From Streptomyces sp. NRRL WC-3626 (GTDB lineage: Bacteria; Actinomycetota; Actinomycetes; Streptomycetales; Streptomycetaceae), in contig NZ_JOCA01000030.1 in the NCBI RefSeq assembly GCF_000718785.1, positions 124,001 to 188,000 of the forward strand: DNA of 64,000 bases, given 5' to 3'. Positions 1 to 8,380 of this stretch are shown here, piece after piece; positions within the stretch are counted from its first letter, which is position 1; the number at the start of each line of letters is the position of its first letter. Both the position numbers and the translations under genes were made by a program. The notes under the pieces were generated by a model. It made no database searches, was not told the DNA's origin, and saw nothing but the letters and a program-made list of their open reading frames with translations.

Positions 1-18
1 AGCAACGAGGAGCAAGCA

Positions 19-246
19 ATGGCGGGCAGCAGCCACGGTCACACCCCGGCCGCCTGGACCGGTGTCATCATCGCCTTCATCGGTTTCTGCGTCGCGGGCG
101 CGTTCATGGTGATGGCCCAGCCCGTCGGCTTCTGGGCCGGCCTGGGCATCGTCGTCCTCGGCGGCGTCGTCGGCGCCGTCATGCGCTCGATGGGCATGGG
201 CCAGCAGCAGAGCAGCCACCCCGTCCCGGCCGGCGCCGAGAGCTGA
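19..246 (+). CDS. HGxxPAAW family small membrane protein
   Basis: A 75-residue protein of unknown function. The N-terminus carries HGHTPAAW, the motif that names this actinobacterial family. Two hydrophobic stretches follow (about residues 15-34 and 38-54), so it is probably a two-pass inner-membrane protein with a short polar tail. The sequence AGGAGCAAGCA just before the ATG serves as ribosome binding site. The family typically sits beside the trp genes in streptomycetes, and here it lies upstream of a DUF2752 gene and trpC on the same strand. No enzymatic residues are visible, so no function is proposed. Confidence 0.85.
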   Translation: MAGSSHGHTPAAWTGVIIAFIGFCVAGAFMVMAQPVGFWAGLGIVVLGGVVGAVMRSMGMGQQQSSHPVPAGAES

Positions 247-340
247 GCACACGAAGCACCACGCACTCCGCACAGGGGCGGCCCCGCACGACACCGTGCC
301 GGACCCGCCCCTGAGCCGCGTCCGGGGCACAATGCAGAGC

Positions 341-769
341 GTGAACGCCCCCAGCCCCAGCGTGTCCCGCCGCACACCGGCCGCCCGACTGGCCGTCCCC
401 GCCGGGCTGCTCGCCGCCGCCGTCGGAGCCTTCGCGTACGTCGGAGCCGTGGACCCGGGCGAGCCCGGCCACTACCCCGTCTGCCCCCTGCTGCGCCTCA
501 CGGGCCTGTACTGCCCGGGCTGCGGCGGACTGCGCAGCGCGCACGCCGTCGTCCACGGCGACCTCCTGACCGCCCTCCAGGCGAACGCGCCCGCCGTCCT
601 CGGCTACGCCGTCTGCGCCGTGCTGTGGACCGCGTGGGTGGTCCGCGCCGTACGCGGCAGACCCATGCGGTTCGAACCGCCCCCCGCGCTCGTGTGGACC
701 GCGGGAGCCCTGCTCCTGGCCTTCACGGTTGTCCGGAACCTGCCCTTCGGTGGCTGGCTGCATCCTTGA
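341..769 (+). CDS. DUF2752 membrane protein
   Basis: About 142 residues with three hydrophobic segments (around residues 13-33, 87-106 and 115-135) and the signature GLYCPGCGGLR near residue 50, which marks the DUF2752 family. The paired cysteines suggest metal or disulfide chemistry, but the biochemical role is unknown. The start is uncertain: GTG at 341 lies 7 bases after CACAAT (328-333), a possible -10 box that would give a leaderless message, while ATG at 332 and GTG at 296 are in the same frame. It sits about 120 bases before trpC, as in other streptomycetes from memory, but nothing in it points to tryptophan synthesis. Confidence 0.8.
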   Translation: MNAPSPSVSRRTPAARLAVPAGLLAAAVGAFAYVGAVDPGEPGHYPVCPLLRLTGLYCPGCGGLRSAHAVVHGDLLTALQANAPAVLGYAVCAVLWTAWVVRAVRGRPMRFEPPPALVWTAGALLLAFTVVRNLPFGGWLHP

Positions 770-824
770 TCGGCGAGCGGGGTCCACGTAATGGGACGCC
801 CGTCAACCTGGATGCGAGGCATCC
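766..824 (+). promoter_or_regulatory. Possible trpC promoter and downstream hairpin
   Basis: TTGATC (766-771) and TAATGG (789-794) are 17 bases apart, a reasonable match to a vegetative promoter. About 15 bases further on, GGATGC (810-815) and GCATCC (819-824) form a perfect 6-bp hairpin with a 3-base loop, in what would be the trpC leader. The hairpin could be an operator or a short attenuator. I see no leader peptide with tryptophan codons next to it. The call is weak. Confidence 0.3.
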
Positions 825-888
825 GCCCTGCTGCGGATACCATCGCAGTGACCAGTGAAGACCGACCGTCAGGAAGGGGGCCGCTCGC

Positions 889-1698
889 GTGAGTGTGCTC
901 GACGAGATCATCGACGGAGTCCGTGCCGACCTCGCGGAGCGGCAGGCGCGCGTCAGCATCGACGAGCTCAAGGAGCGTGCGGCGAAGGCTCCCGCGGCCA
1001 AGGACGGCGCGGCCGCCCTGCGCGGCGACGGCGTCAAGGTGATCTGCGAGGTCAAGCGCTCCAGCCCGTCCAAGGGCGCGCTGGCCGCGATCGCCGACCC
1101 GGCGGCACTCGCCGCCGACTACGAGGCGGGCGGCGCCGCCGTCATCTCCGTCCTCACCGAACAGCGCCGCTTCGGCGGCTCGCTGGCCGACCTCGAGGCC
1201 GTCCGCGCGCGCGTGGACATCCCCGTCCTGCGCAAAGACTTCATCGTCACGTCGTACCAGCTCTGGGAGGCCCGCGCGTACGGCGCCGACCTCGCGCTGC
1301 TGATCGTCGCGGCCCTCGACCAGCCGGCCCTGGAGTCGCTGATCGAGCGCGCCCACTCCATCGGCCTCACCCCGCTCGTCGAGGTGCACGACGAGGACGA
1401 GGTCGAGCGCGCGATCGACGCGGGCGCCAAGGTCATCGGCGTCAACGCGCGCAACCTGAAGACGCTGAAGGTCGACCGCGGCACGTTCGAGCGGGTCGCC
1501 CCCGAGATCCCCGACACCCTGGTCAAGGTCGCCGAGTCCGGCGTCCGCGGCCCGCACGACCTCATCGCCTACGCCAACGCCGGCGCCGACGCCGTACTCG
1601 TGGGCGAGTCCCTGGTCACCGGCAAGGACCCGAAGACGGCGGTCTCCGACCTGGTGGCGGCGGGCGAGCACCCCGCCCTCCGCCACGGCCGCGGCTGA
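889..1698 (+). CDS. trpC: Indole-3-glycerol phosphate synthase TrpC
   Basis: A 269-residue cytoplasmic enzyme that closes and decarboxylates carboxyphenylaminodeoxyribulose phosphate to indole-3-glycerol phosphate in tryptophan synthesis. It has the family's (beta/alpha)8-barrel motifs in order: [11 protein letters not shown] near residue 55, LRKDFIV with the catalytic lysine near residue 115, the stretch around IGVNARNL near 183, and the phosphate-binding AESGV near 213. Length is normal for a monofunctional TrpC. The GTG start follows a purine-rich AAGGGGG site. It is followed at once by trpM, then trpB and trpA. Streptomyces often have two TrpC-type enzymes; this is the one linked to trpBA. 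Confidence 0.97.
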   Translation: MSVLDEIIDGVRADLAERQARVSIDELKERAAKAPAAKDGAAALRGDGVKVICEVKRSSPSKGALAAIADPAALAADYEAGGAAVISVLTEQRRFGGSLADLEAVRARVDIPVLRKDFIVTSYQLWEARAYGADLALLIVAALDQPALESLIERAHSIGLTPLVEVHDEDEVERAIDAGAKVIGVNARNLKTLKVDRGTFERVAPEIPDTLVKVAESGVRGPHDLIAYANAGADAVLVGESLVTGKDPKTAVSDLVAAGEHPALRHGRG

Positions 1699-1706
1699 CC
1701 CGCCAC

Positions 1707-1712
1707 TAGGCT
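1707..1712 (+). promoter_or_regulatory. Leaderless -10 box for trpM
   Basis: TAGGCT lies 6 bases before the GTG start of trpM, the spacing expected when transcription begins at or next to the start codon. The same box and spacing recur upstream of several other genes in this window. Confidence 0.55.
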
Positions 1713-1718
1713 GACCCC

Positions 1719-1862
1719 GTGCATCTCTCCCGTCTCGCCCGTGGCTGCCGTCCTCGCGGCTGTCGTGCCCCTGCCCGCAGGGTGCACGGCCGCAGGGTCC
1801 GGTACGTCATCGGCGACGAACCGGGGCAAGTGAACGGGCGGCGATGGCAGCGCGCCCCTTAG
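1719..1862 (+). CDS. trpM: TrpM, small protein linked to trpBA
   Basis: A 47-residue, very arginine-rich protein beginning with GTG. The core matches what I remember of Streptomyces TrpM: CRPRGCRAPARRVHGRR near residues 10-26, then VRYVIGDEPGQVNG near 27-40. TrpM has been reported as a small modulator of tryptophan metabolism in S. coelicolor; its biochemical action is not evident from the sequence. An in-frame TAG at 1707 fixes the upstream limit, and a TAGGCT box supports leaderless expression from this GTG. Its last codons and its stop lie inside a dispersed palindromic repeat, so the C-terminus (WQRAP) is probably set by that repeat. The gene lies between trpC and trpB. Confidence 0.75.
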   Translation: MHLSRLARGCRPRGCRAPARRVHGRRVRYVIGDEPGQVNGRRWQRAP

Positions 1863-1922
1863 GGGGCGCGGGGCTGTACTGAACACGCGACTCCGTCGCG
1901 TGAGCGCGACCAGCCACAACGG
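1846..1922 (+). repeat. Dispersed intergenic repeat, family A, copy 1
   Basis: A streptomycete-type palindromic repeat. It contains GCGCCCC, a loop, then GGGGCGCGGGGCTGT, followed by a GCGAC..GTCGC-like hairpin and GCGCGACCAGCCACAACGG. Related copies occur at 23662-23731 (same orientation) and 56023-56087 (inverted). The first hairpin could act as a terminator after trpM. It overlaps the 3' end of trpM. Confidence 0.7.
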
Positions 1923-1994
1923 CCCGGTAGCCGACCGACCACCCCGCCCCCACGGCGCTTCGTCGACACCAGACACTCACCGTGAGGTACACAC

Positions 1995-3277
<1,283 letters not shown>

Positions 3278-3281
<4 letters not shown>

Positions 3282-4093
3282 GCGGGAACGTGCGGCTGCT
3301 GAACGACACCCTGGCCGCGGCGAGGTCCGAGGGCCGTGCCGCCCTCATCGCCTACCTCCCGGCCGGGTTCCCGACCGTGGACGGCGGCATCGAGGCGGTC
3401 AAGGCCGCCCTGGACGGCGGCGCCGACGTCGTGGAGGTGGGGCTGCCGCACAGCGACCCCGTCCTCGACGGCCCGGTCATCCAGACCGCCGACGACATCG
3501 CCCTGCGCGGCGGCGTGAAGATCGCCGACGTGCTGCGCACGGTCCGCGAGGCGCACGCCGCCACCGGCCGGCCGATCCTCGTCATGACCTACTGGAACCC
3601 CATCGACCGCTACGGCGTCGAGCGGTTCACGGCCGAACTGGCCGAGGCGGGCGGCGCCGGGTGCATCCTGCCCGACCTGCCCGTCCAGGAGTCGGCACTG
3701 TGGAGGGAGCACGCCGAGAAGCACGGGCTCGCCACGGTCTTCGTGGTCGCTCCCAGCAGCAAGGACGAGCGGCTCGCCGAGATCACCGCCGTCGGCAGCG
3801 GCTTCGTCTACGCCGCCTCCCTGATGGGCGTCACCGGAACCCGCGCGTCGGTCAGCTCGCAGGCCGAGGACCTGGTGCGGCGCACCCGCGCCACCACCGA
3901 CATCCCCGTCTGCGTCGGGCTCGGCGTCTCCACCCCCGCCCAGGCGGCCGAGGTGGCCGGCTTCGCCGACGGCGTGATCGTCGGCTCCGCCTTCGTCAAG
4001 GGAATGCTGGACGCCCCCGACGACGCGGCCGGCGTCGCGGCCGTCCGGGCGCTCGCCGCCGACCTGGCCAAGGGCGTACGCGGGCAGGTCTGA
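3278..4093 (+). CDS. trpA: Tryptophan synthase alpha chain TrpA
   Basis: A 271-residue (beta/alpha)8-barrel enzyme that cleaves indole-3-glycerol phosphate to indole and glyceraldehyde-3-phosphate, passing indole to TrpB. The catalytic Glu is in [10 protein letters not shown] and the catalytic Asp in the following LDGPVIQ region (residues about 50-70). The phosphate site is near VGSAF toward the C-terminus. The GTG start overlaps the TGA of trpB by four bases (GTGA). The gene ends 69 bases before a strong hairpin that closes the operon. Confidence 0.98.
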
Positions 4094-4162
4094 CCGGCGG
4101 TTCCGCCCCACGAGGGGTGTCGGCGGGCAGTCATACGGATCCCTCGTACGGGTGGTCCTGGG

Positions 4163-4191
4163 ACCGGGGAGGCGCTGAGCGCCTCCCCGGT
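4163..4191 (+). terminator. Terminator of the trp operon
   Basis: ACCGGGGAGGCGC (4163-4175), a TGA loop and GCGCCTCCCCGGT (4179-4191) make a perfect 13-bp stem with a three-base loop. As in many streptomycete terminators, no long T run follows. It separates trpA from the DsbA-like gene that starts 15 bases later. Confidence 0.85.
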
Positions 4192-4205
4192 TCGTTCTGC
4201 GGGGT

Positions 4206-4988
4206 GTGAGCGAGAAGAACCGTGAGGGAAAGCGCACCGCCCGGGAGCGGCTGGCGGTCGAGCGTGAGAAGCAGAAGTCGGCGGAGAAGCGGCGCCGGTC
4301 CCTGATCGTGGGCGCGAGTGTGCTCTGCGTCCTGGGGCTCGCGGCGGTGATCGGTGTCGTCGCCGCCAACTCAGGTGGGGACGACACCGAGAGCGACGCG
4401 GCCGGGCCGGTGGTCGCGCCCTCGGGGGCGCTGGGCAAGGACGGTCTGGCCATCCCGGTCGGCAAGGAGAGCGCCAAGTCGACCCTCACGGTGTGGGAGG
4501 ACTTCCGCTGCCCGGCCTGCAAGGCCTTCGAGCAGACCTACAGCCCCACCATCCACGAGCTGACCGAGGCCGGTCAGCTGAAGGTGGAATACCACCTGGT
4601 CACGCTGATCGACAACGGCCTGGGTGGCACCGGCTCCCGCACCGCGGCCAACGCCGCCGCCTGCGCCCAGGACGCCGGGAAGTTCGCCGCGTACCACGAC
4701 GTGCTGTTCGAGAACCAGCCGCCGGAGCGCGACGACACCCTCGCCGACGACGGCAAGCTGATCGAACTGGCCGGCAAGGTCGACGGACTCGACACCCCCG
4801 CGTTCCGCACCTGCGTCGAGGACGGCACGCACAACAGCTGGGTCGCCAAGTCGCACGAGGCCTTCCAGAAGGGCGGCTTCAGCGGCACGCCGACCGTGCT
4901 GCTCGACGGGGAGAACATCTACCAGGACCGTTCGATGACCCCCGCGAAGCTGAAGCAGATGGTCGAGGAGGCCAACCAGGGACAGTGA
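4206..4988 (+). CDS. Membrane-anchored DsbA-like thioredoxin-fold protein
   Basis: A 260-residue protein with a highly charged cytoplasmic N-terminus, one transmembrane helix (about residues 31-54) and an extracytoplasmic thioredoxin-like domain of the DsbA/DSBA_4 type. The redox motif is FRCPACKAFE with cysteines 102 and 105, and the cis-proline loop is in SGTPTVLL near residue 225. It probably oxidises or reshuffles disulfides in exported proteins; the substrate is unknown. GTG at 4206 was chosen because the preceding bases form the trp terminator and no other good start lies nearby. The next gene, lgt, also acts on exported proteins. Confidence 0.88.
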   Translation: MSEKNREGKRTARERLAVEREKQKSAEKRRRSLIVGASVLCVLGLAAVIGVVAANSGGDDTESDAAGPVVAPSGALGKDGLAIPVGKESAKSTLTVWEDFRCPACKAFEQTYSPTIHELTEAGQLKVEYHLVTLIDNGLGGTGSRTAANAAACAQDAGKFAAYHDVLFENQPPERDDTLADDGKLIELAGKVDGLDTPAFRTCVEDGTHNSWVAKSHEAFQKGGFSGTPTVLLDGENIYQDRSMTPAKLKQMVEEANQGQ

Positions 4989-5074
4989 CGCCACCGGACC
5001 GGTGGTCCGGCGATCCCGCGGTCCTGTTATGGAGCCGTAGCCGGGCGGCTTGCCGTGTGACCGGTCCGGCACGG

Positions 5075-5080
5075 TAGCGT
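5075..5080 (+). promoter_or_regulatory. Possible lgt -10 box
   Basis: TAGCGT lies 10 bases before the lgt ATG, with TTGCCG (5050-5055) 19 bases upstream of it. This suggests a very short or absent leader. Confidence 0.4.
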
Positions 5081-5090
5081 CGACCCTGCC

Positions 5091-6107
5091 ATGGAACTTG
5101 CCTACATTCCCAGCCCGTCGAGCGGGGTGCTGTACCTCGGCCCCGTTCCGCTGCGCGGCTACGCGTTCTGCATCATCATCGGTGTCTTCGTTGCCGTCTG
5201 GCTCGGCAACAAGCGCTGGATCGCCCGGGGCGGGCGGACCGGCACGGTGGCCGACATCGCTGTCTGGGCCGTGCCGTTCGGTCTGCTCGGCGGCAGGCTC
5301 TACCACGTGATCACGGACTACCAGCTGTACTTCAGCGAGGGCCGTGACTGGGTGGACGCCTTCAAGATCTGGGAGGGCGGCCTCGGTATCTGGGGCGCGA
5401 TCGCCCTCGGTGCGCTGGGCGCCTGGATCGGCTGCCGGCGCCGTGGCATCCCGCTGCCCGCCTACGCCGACGCCATCGCGCCGGGTATCGCCCTCGCCCA
5501 GGCGATCGGCCGCTGGGGCAACTGGTTCAACCAGGAGCTGTACGGGCGGTCCACCGATGTGCCGTGGGCCGTGGAGATCACGTCGTCCGCCGACGGGCGG
5601 ATGCCGGGGACGTATCACCCGACGTTCCTGTACGAGTCGCTGTGGTGCGTCGGGGTGGCGCTGCTGGTGATCTGGGCCGACCGGCGGTTCAAGCTGGGGC
5701 ATGGGCGGGCGTTCGCGCTGTATGTCGCGGCGTACTGCGTGGGGCGGTTCTGGATCGAGTACATGCGGGTCGACGAGGCGCATCACATTCTCGGGCTGCG
5801 GCTGAACAACTGGACGGCTGTTCTGGTGTTCCTGCTGGCGGTGCTGTACATCGTGGTCTCGGCGCGGAAGCGGCCGGGGCGGGAGGATGTGGTCGAGCCG
5901 GTTACCTCCGGTGGTGAGGGGGATTCCGAGGGCTCGGGTGACGCCGGTGAGGCCGGGGTGGAGAAGGGTGAGGAGGGTTCCTCTTCCGAGAAGAAGGACA
6001 CTTCTGAGTCCTCCGAGGCTTCTGAGTCCGCCGACACCTCCGACACCTCCGAGTCCTCTGAGGACGAGGCGGCCAAGGACGGGGCCGGGTCGGCGAAGAA
6101 GAGCTGA
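5091..6107 (+). CDS. lgt: Prolipoprotein diacylglyceryl transferase Lgt
   Basis: A 338-residue inner-membrane enzyme that moves diacylglycerol from phosphatidylglycerol to the lipobox cysteine of preprolipoproteins. Several transmembrane helices are evident. The Lgt signature is present as AIGRWGNWFNQELYG at about residues 138-152, and GGRLYHVIT and EGGLGIWG occur at about 67-75 and 95-102. The last 75 or so residues form a hydrophilic tail rich in Ser, Glu and Asp that is not part of the catalytic fold; long C-terminal tails are common in actinobacterial Lgt. The tail's DNA uses T in wobble positions (TCT, TCC, GGT) more than its surroundings. It is followed by a strong hairpin. Confidence 0.96.
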   Translation: MELAYIPSPSSGVLYLGPVPLRGYAFCIIIGVFVAVWLGNKRWIARGGRTGTVADIAVWAVPFGLLGGRLYHVITDYQLYFSEGRDWVDAFKIWEGGLGIWGAIALGALGAWIGCRRRGIPLPAYADAIAPGIALAQAIGRWGNWFNQELYGRSTDVPWAVEITSSADGRMPGTYHPTFLYESLWCVGVALLVIWADRRFKLGHGRAFALYVAAYCVGRFWIEYMRVDEAHHILGLRLNNWTAVLVFLLAVLYIVVSARKRPGREDVVEPVTSGGEGDSEGSGDAGEAGVEKGEEGSSSEKKDTSESSEASESADTSDTSESSEDEAAKDGAGSAKKS

Positions 6108-6124
6108 TCGTCTGCTGTACCGCG

Positions 6125-6157
6125 CCGAGGGCGTCCGGGTTTTCCGGGCGCCCTCGG
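6125..6157 (+). terminator. Terminator after lgt
   Basis: CCGAGGGCGTCCGG (6125-6138) pairs with CCGGGCGCCCTCGG (6144-6157) over 14 bp with one G-T pair, around a GTTTT loop. A short T-rich stretch follows. It lies between lgt and the convergent minus-strand operon. Confidence 0.85.
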
Positions 6158-6180
6158 TTTGTGTGGGGCGGGCGGTGGTC

Positions 6181-6249
6181 GCGCGGCCCGGCGCTTGCGG
6201 GGTGCCGTCGCGCCCACCCGTGCCGCCCTGCGGCACGATTGCCCGCGGA
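6181..6249. repeat. Dispersed repeat, family B, copy 1
   Basis: About 69 bp nearly identical to 9251-9319. It contains GTGCCGTCGCGCCCACCC followed by the small palindrome GTGCCGC..GCGGCAC and CGATTGCCCGCGGA. This copy is intergenic, about 40 bases past the stop of the CitE-like gene. It resembles palindromic repeats found widely in streptomycete genomes. Confidence 0.75.
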
Positions 6250-6287
6250 TGGGCGGGGGCGCAGGGATGGGCGGGGGCGCGGGGATG

Positions 6288-7118
6288 TCAGGGTCTGGTG
6301 GTCAGGGAGAGGGTTCTCTGGGCTGCCAGGACTACCGCCGTGTCGATGAAGGTGCCGTTGGGGAGGGCCTGGGCGCCCGATGTCATCGCCGCCGCCTTGA
6401 GGATGGTCTCCGCTTGTTCGATCTCCTCCTCCGTGGGGAGGTAGGCGCGCTCGATGACCGGCAGCTGGCGGGGGTGGATCGCGGCGCGGCCCAGGAAGCC
6501 CAGGGCGCGGCCCCGGGCGCAGGACGCCGCCAGACCGTCCAGGTCCCGGATGTCCGGGTGCACGGACTGGGTGGGCGGGGCCAGTCCCGCCGCCCGCGCG
6601 GCGACCACCACCCGGGAGCGGGAGTAGTCGAGGCCGGCGTCGTCACGTACGCCCAGGTCGGCCCGTAGATCCGCCTCACCGATGGCGATCCCGCGCAGGG
6701 ACGGGTGCGCGGTGGCGACGGCATGGGCGCGTTCGATGCCGAGGGCCGTCTCCAGGAGGGCGTACAAGGGCAGTGCTCCGCCGTGCGCGGACACCGCCCG
6801 GCGGGCGACGCGCACGACGTCGGACGGCGACGACACCTTGGGCAGACGCAGTCCCGACAGCCCGGGGGACGGTGCCACCGCCGCGAGGTCGGCGCGGGAC
6901 CAGGGACCGGACACGGCGTTGACGCGGACATGGACCGGCACCGGCTGGGGGTCGCGCAGCAGCTCGGCCGTGGCGGAGCGGGCGTAGGCCTTGCGGTCGG
7001 GGGCGACCGCGTCCTCCAGGTCGATCACCACCACGTCGGCGCCCGAGGTGAGCGCCTTCGCCACCACCGGAGGACGGTCGCCGGGGGCGTACAGCCAGGT
7101 CAGCGGGAAGCCCGTCAC
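6288..7118 (-). CDS. HpcH/HpaI aldolase / CitE-like CoA lyase family protein
   Basis: About 276 residues. The family includes citrate lyase beta, malyl-CoA and citramalyl-CoA lyases, which cleave C-C bonds of acyl-CoA substrates with Mg2+. Visible motifs are WLYAPGDRP near the N-terminus, VVIDLEDAVAPDRK near residue 30, RVNAVSGPW near 67, LPKVSS near 93, the metal-ligand region LETALGIE near 125 and IGEADLRADLG near 150. The CoA substrate cannot be read from sequence. The GTG start overlaps the TGA of the CoA-transferase gene by four bases, so the two are coupled and probably act in sequence on one acyl-CoA. It is the last gene of the operon. Confidence 0.88.
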   Translation of the reverse strand: MTGFPLTWLYAPGDRPPVVAKALTSGADVVVIDLEDAVAPDRKAYARSATAELLRDPQPVPVHVRVNAVSGPWSRADLAAVAPSPGLSGLRLPKVSSPSDVVRVARRAVSAHGGALPLYALLETALGIERAHAVATAHPSLRGIAIGEADLRADLGVRDDAGLDYSRSRVVVAARAAGLAPPTQSVHPDIRDLDGLAASCARGRALGFLGRAAIHPRQLPVIERAYLPTEEEIEQAETILKAAAMTSGAQALPNGTFIDTAVVLAAQRTLSLTTRP

Positions 7119-8380
7119 AGGGTGCCCTCCGCGCGCAGCCCGGCGAGGTCGGCCGGGGTGAGGCCCAGCTCGGTGAGGACCTCCTCGGTGTCCGCGCCGT
7201 GCGGACGGCCCGCCCAGCGGATCGCGCCCGGGGTGGCGGAGAGCCGGAAGAGCACGTTCTGCATACGCAGCGGGCCCAGCTCGGGATCGTCGACCGTGGT
7301 GATGGTGTTCAGGGCCTGGTACTGCGGGTCCGTCATCACGTCCCGTACGTCCTGGATCGGTGCGACGGCCGCCTCCGCCTTCTCGAAGGCGGCCAGCACG
7401 TCCGCGCGGGTGTGCCGGGCGATCCAGCCGCCGACGGCCTCGTCCAGGACGTCCGCGTGCCGGGCCCGGTCCTCGCCGGTGGCGAACCAGGGCTCGTCGA
7501 TCAGATCGGGCCGGCCCACCAGCACCATCACCCGCTCGGCGATCGACTGGGCCGAGGTGGAGACGGCTACCCAGGTGCCGTCGGCGGTGAGATAGGTGCC
7601 GCGCGGGGCGTTGTTCTGGGAGCGGTTGCCGGTACGGGGCTGGACGTGGCCCAGCTGGTCGTACCAGGTCGGCTGGGGGCCCAGCACGGTCAGGATCGGC
7701 TCGATCAGCGCCATGTCGACGACCTGGCCCTCTCCCGTGCGGTCCCGGCCGGCGAGCGCGGTCATGACCGCGTACGCCGTGGTCAGGCCGGCGATGGAAT
7801 CCGCCAGGCCGAACGGCGGGAGGGTGGGCGGGGCGTCCGGTTCGCCGGTGATCGCGGCGAAGCCGCTCATCGCCTCGGCGAGGGTGCCGAAACCGGGGCG
7901 GTGCGCGTACGGGCCGAACTGGCCGAAGCCGGTGACCCGGGTGAGGATCAGCCGGGGGTTGACGCCGGACAGCTCGGGCCAGCCCAGGTCCCACTTCTCC
8001 AGGGTGCCGGGGCGGAAGTTCTCGATGATCACGTCGGCGGTCTCGGCGAGGCGCAGGAGGGTGCTCCGGCCGCCGGGTGTGGACAGGTCGAGGGTGATGG
8101 TGCGCTTGTTGCGGCCGAGCATCTTCCACCACAGGCCGACGCCGTCCTTCGACGGGCCGTGGCCGCGGGAGGGGTCCGGTTTCCTCGGATGCTCGACCTT
8201 GACGACCTCCGCGCCGAAGTCGCCGAGCAGGGTCGCGGCGAGGGGGCCGGCGAAGAGGGTGGCGAGGTCCAGGACGCGCAGGCCGGTGAGCGGGGGGTCG
8301 GCGGGGGAGCGGGGGGCGGCGGGCGATGCTGCCGGCCGTCGCTCCGTTGGAGTCGGTGTCCCAGCCGCCGGACACCGCAC
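7115..8380 (-). CDS. CaiB/BaiF family CoA-transferase, start unclear
   Basis: A class III CoA-transferase that moves CoA between carboxylic acids through an aspartyl-CoA intermediate. The domain starts at GLRVLDLATLFAGPLAATLLGDFGAEVVKVE and shows IIENFRPGTLEKWDLGW, RVTGFGQFGPYAHRPGF and, as candidate catalytic Asp, the residue in GQVVDMAL or the SPADPP-proximal region cannot be fixed without alignment. Length of the real domain is about 395 residues, normal. The only in-frame GTG (8380) lies inside sequence that encodes the end of the upstream ADP-ribosylglycohydrolase in another frame, and no ribosome binding site precedes it. The first 30 residues are therefore probably not native. See the linked finding on gene fusion or deletion at about 8320. 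Confidence 0.82.
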   Translation of the reverse strand: MRCPAAGTPTPTERRPAASPAAPRSPADPPLTGLRVLDLATLFAGPLAATLLGDFGAEVVKVEHPRKPDPSRGHGPSKDGVGLWWKMLGRNKRTITLDLSTPGGRSTLLRLAETADVIIENFRPGTLEKWDLGWPELSGVNPRLILTRVTGFGQFGPYAHRPGFGTLAEAMSGFAAITGEPDAPPTLPPFGLADSIAGLTTAYAVMTALAGRDRTGEGQVVDMALIEPILTVLGPQPTWYDQLGHVQPRTGNRSQNNAPRGTYLTADGTWVAVSTSAQSIAERVMVLVGRPDLIDEPWFATGEDRARHADVLDEAVGGWIARHTRADVLAAFEKAEAAVAPIQDVRDVMTDPQYQALNTITTVDDPELGPLRMQNVLFRLSATPGAIRWAGRPHGADTEEVLTELGLTPADLAGLRAEGTL

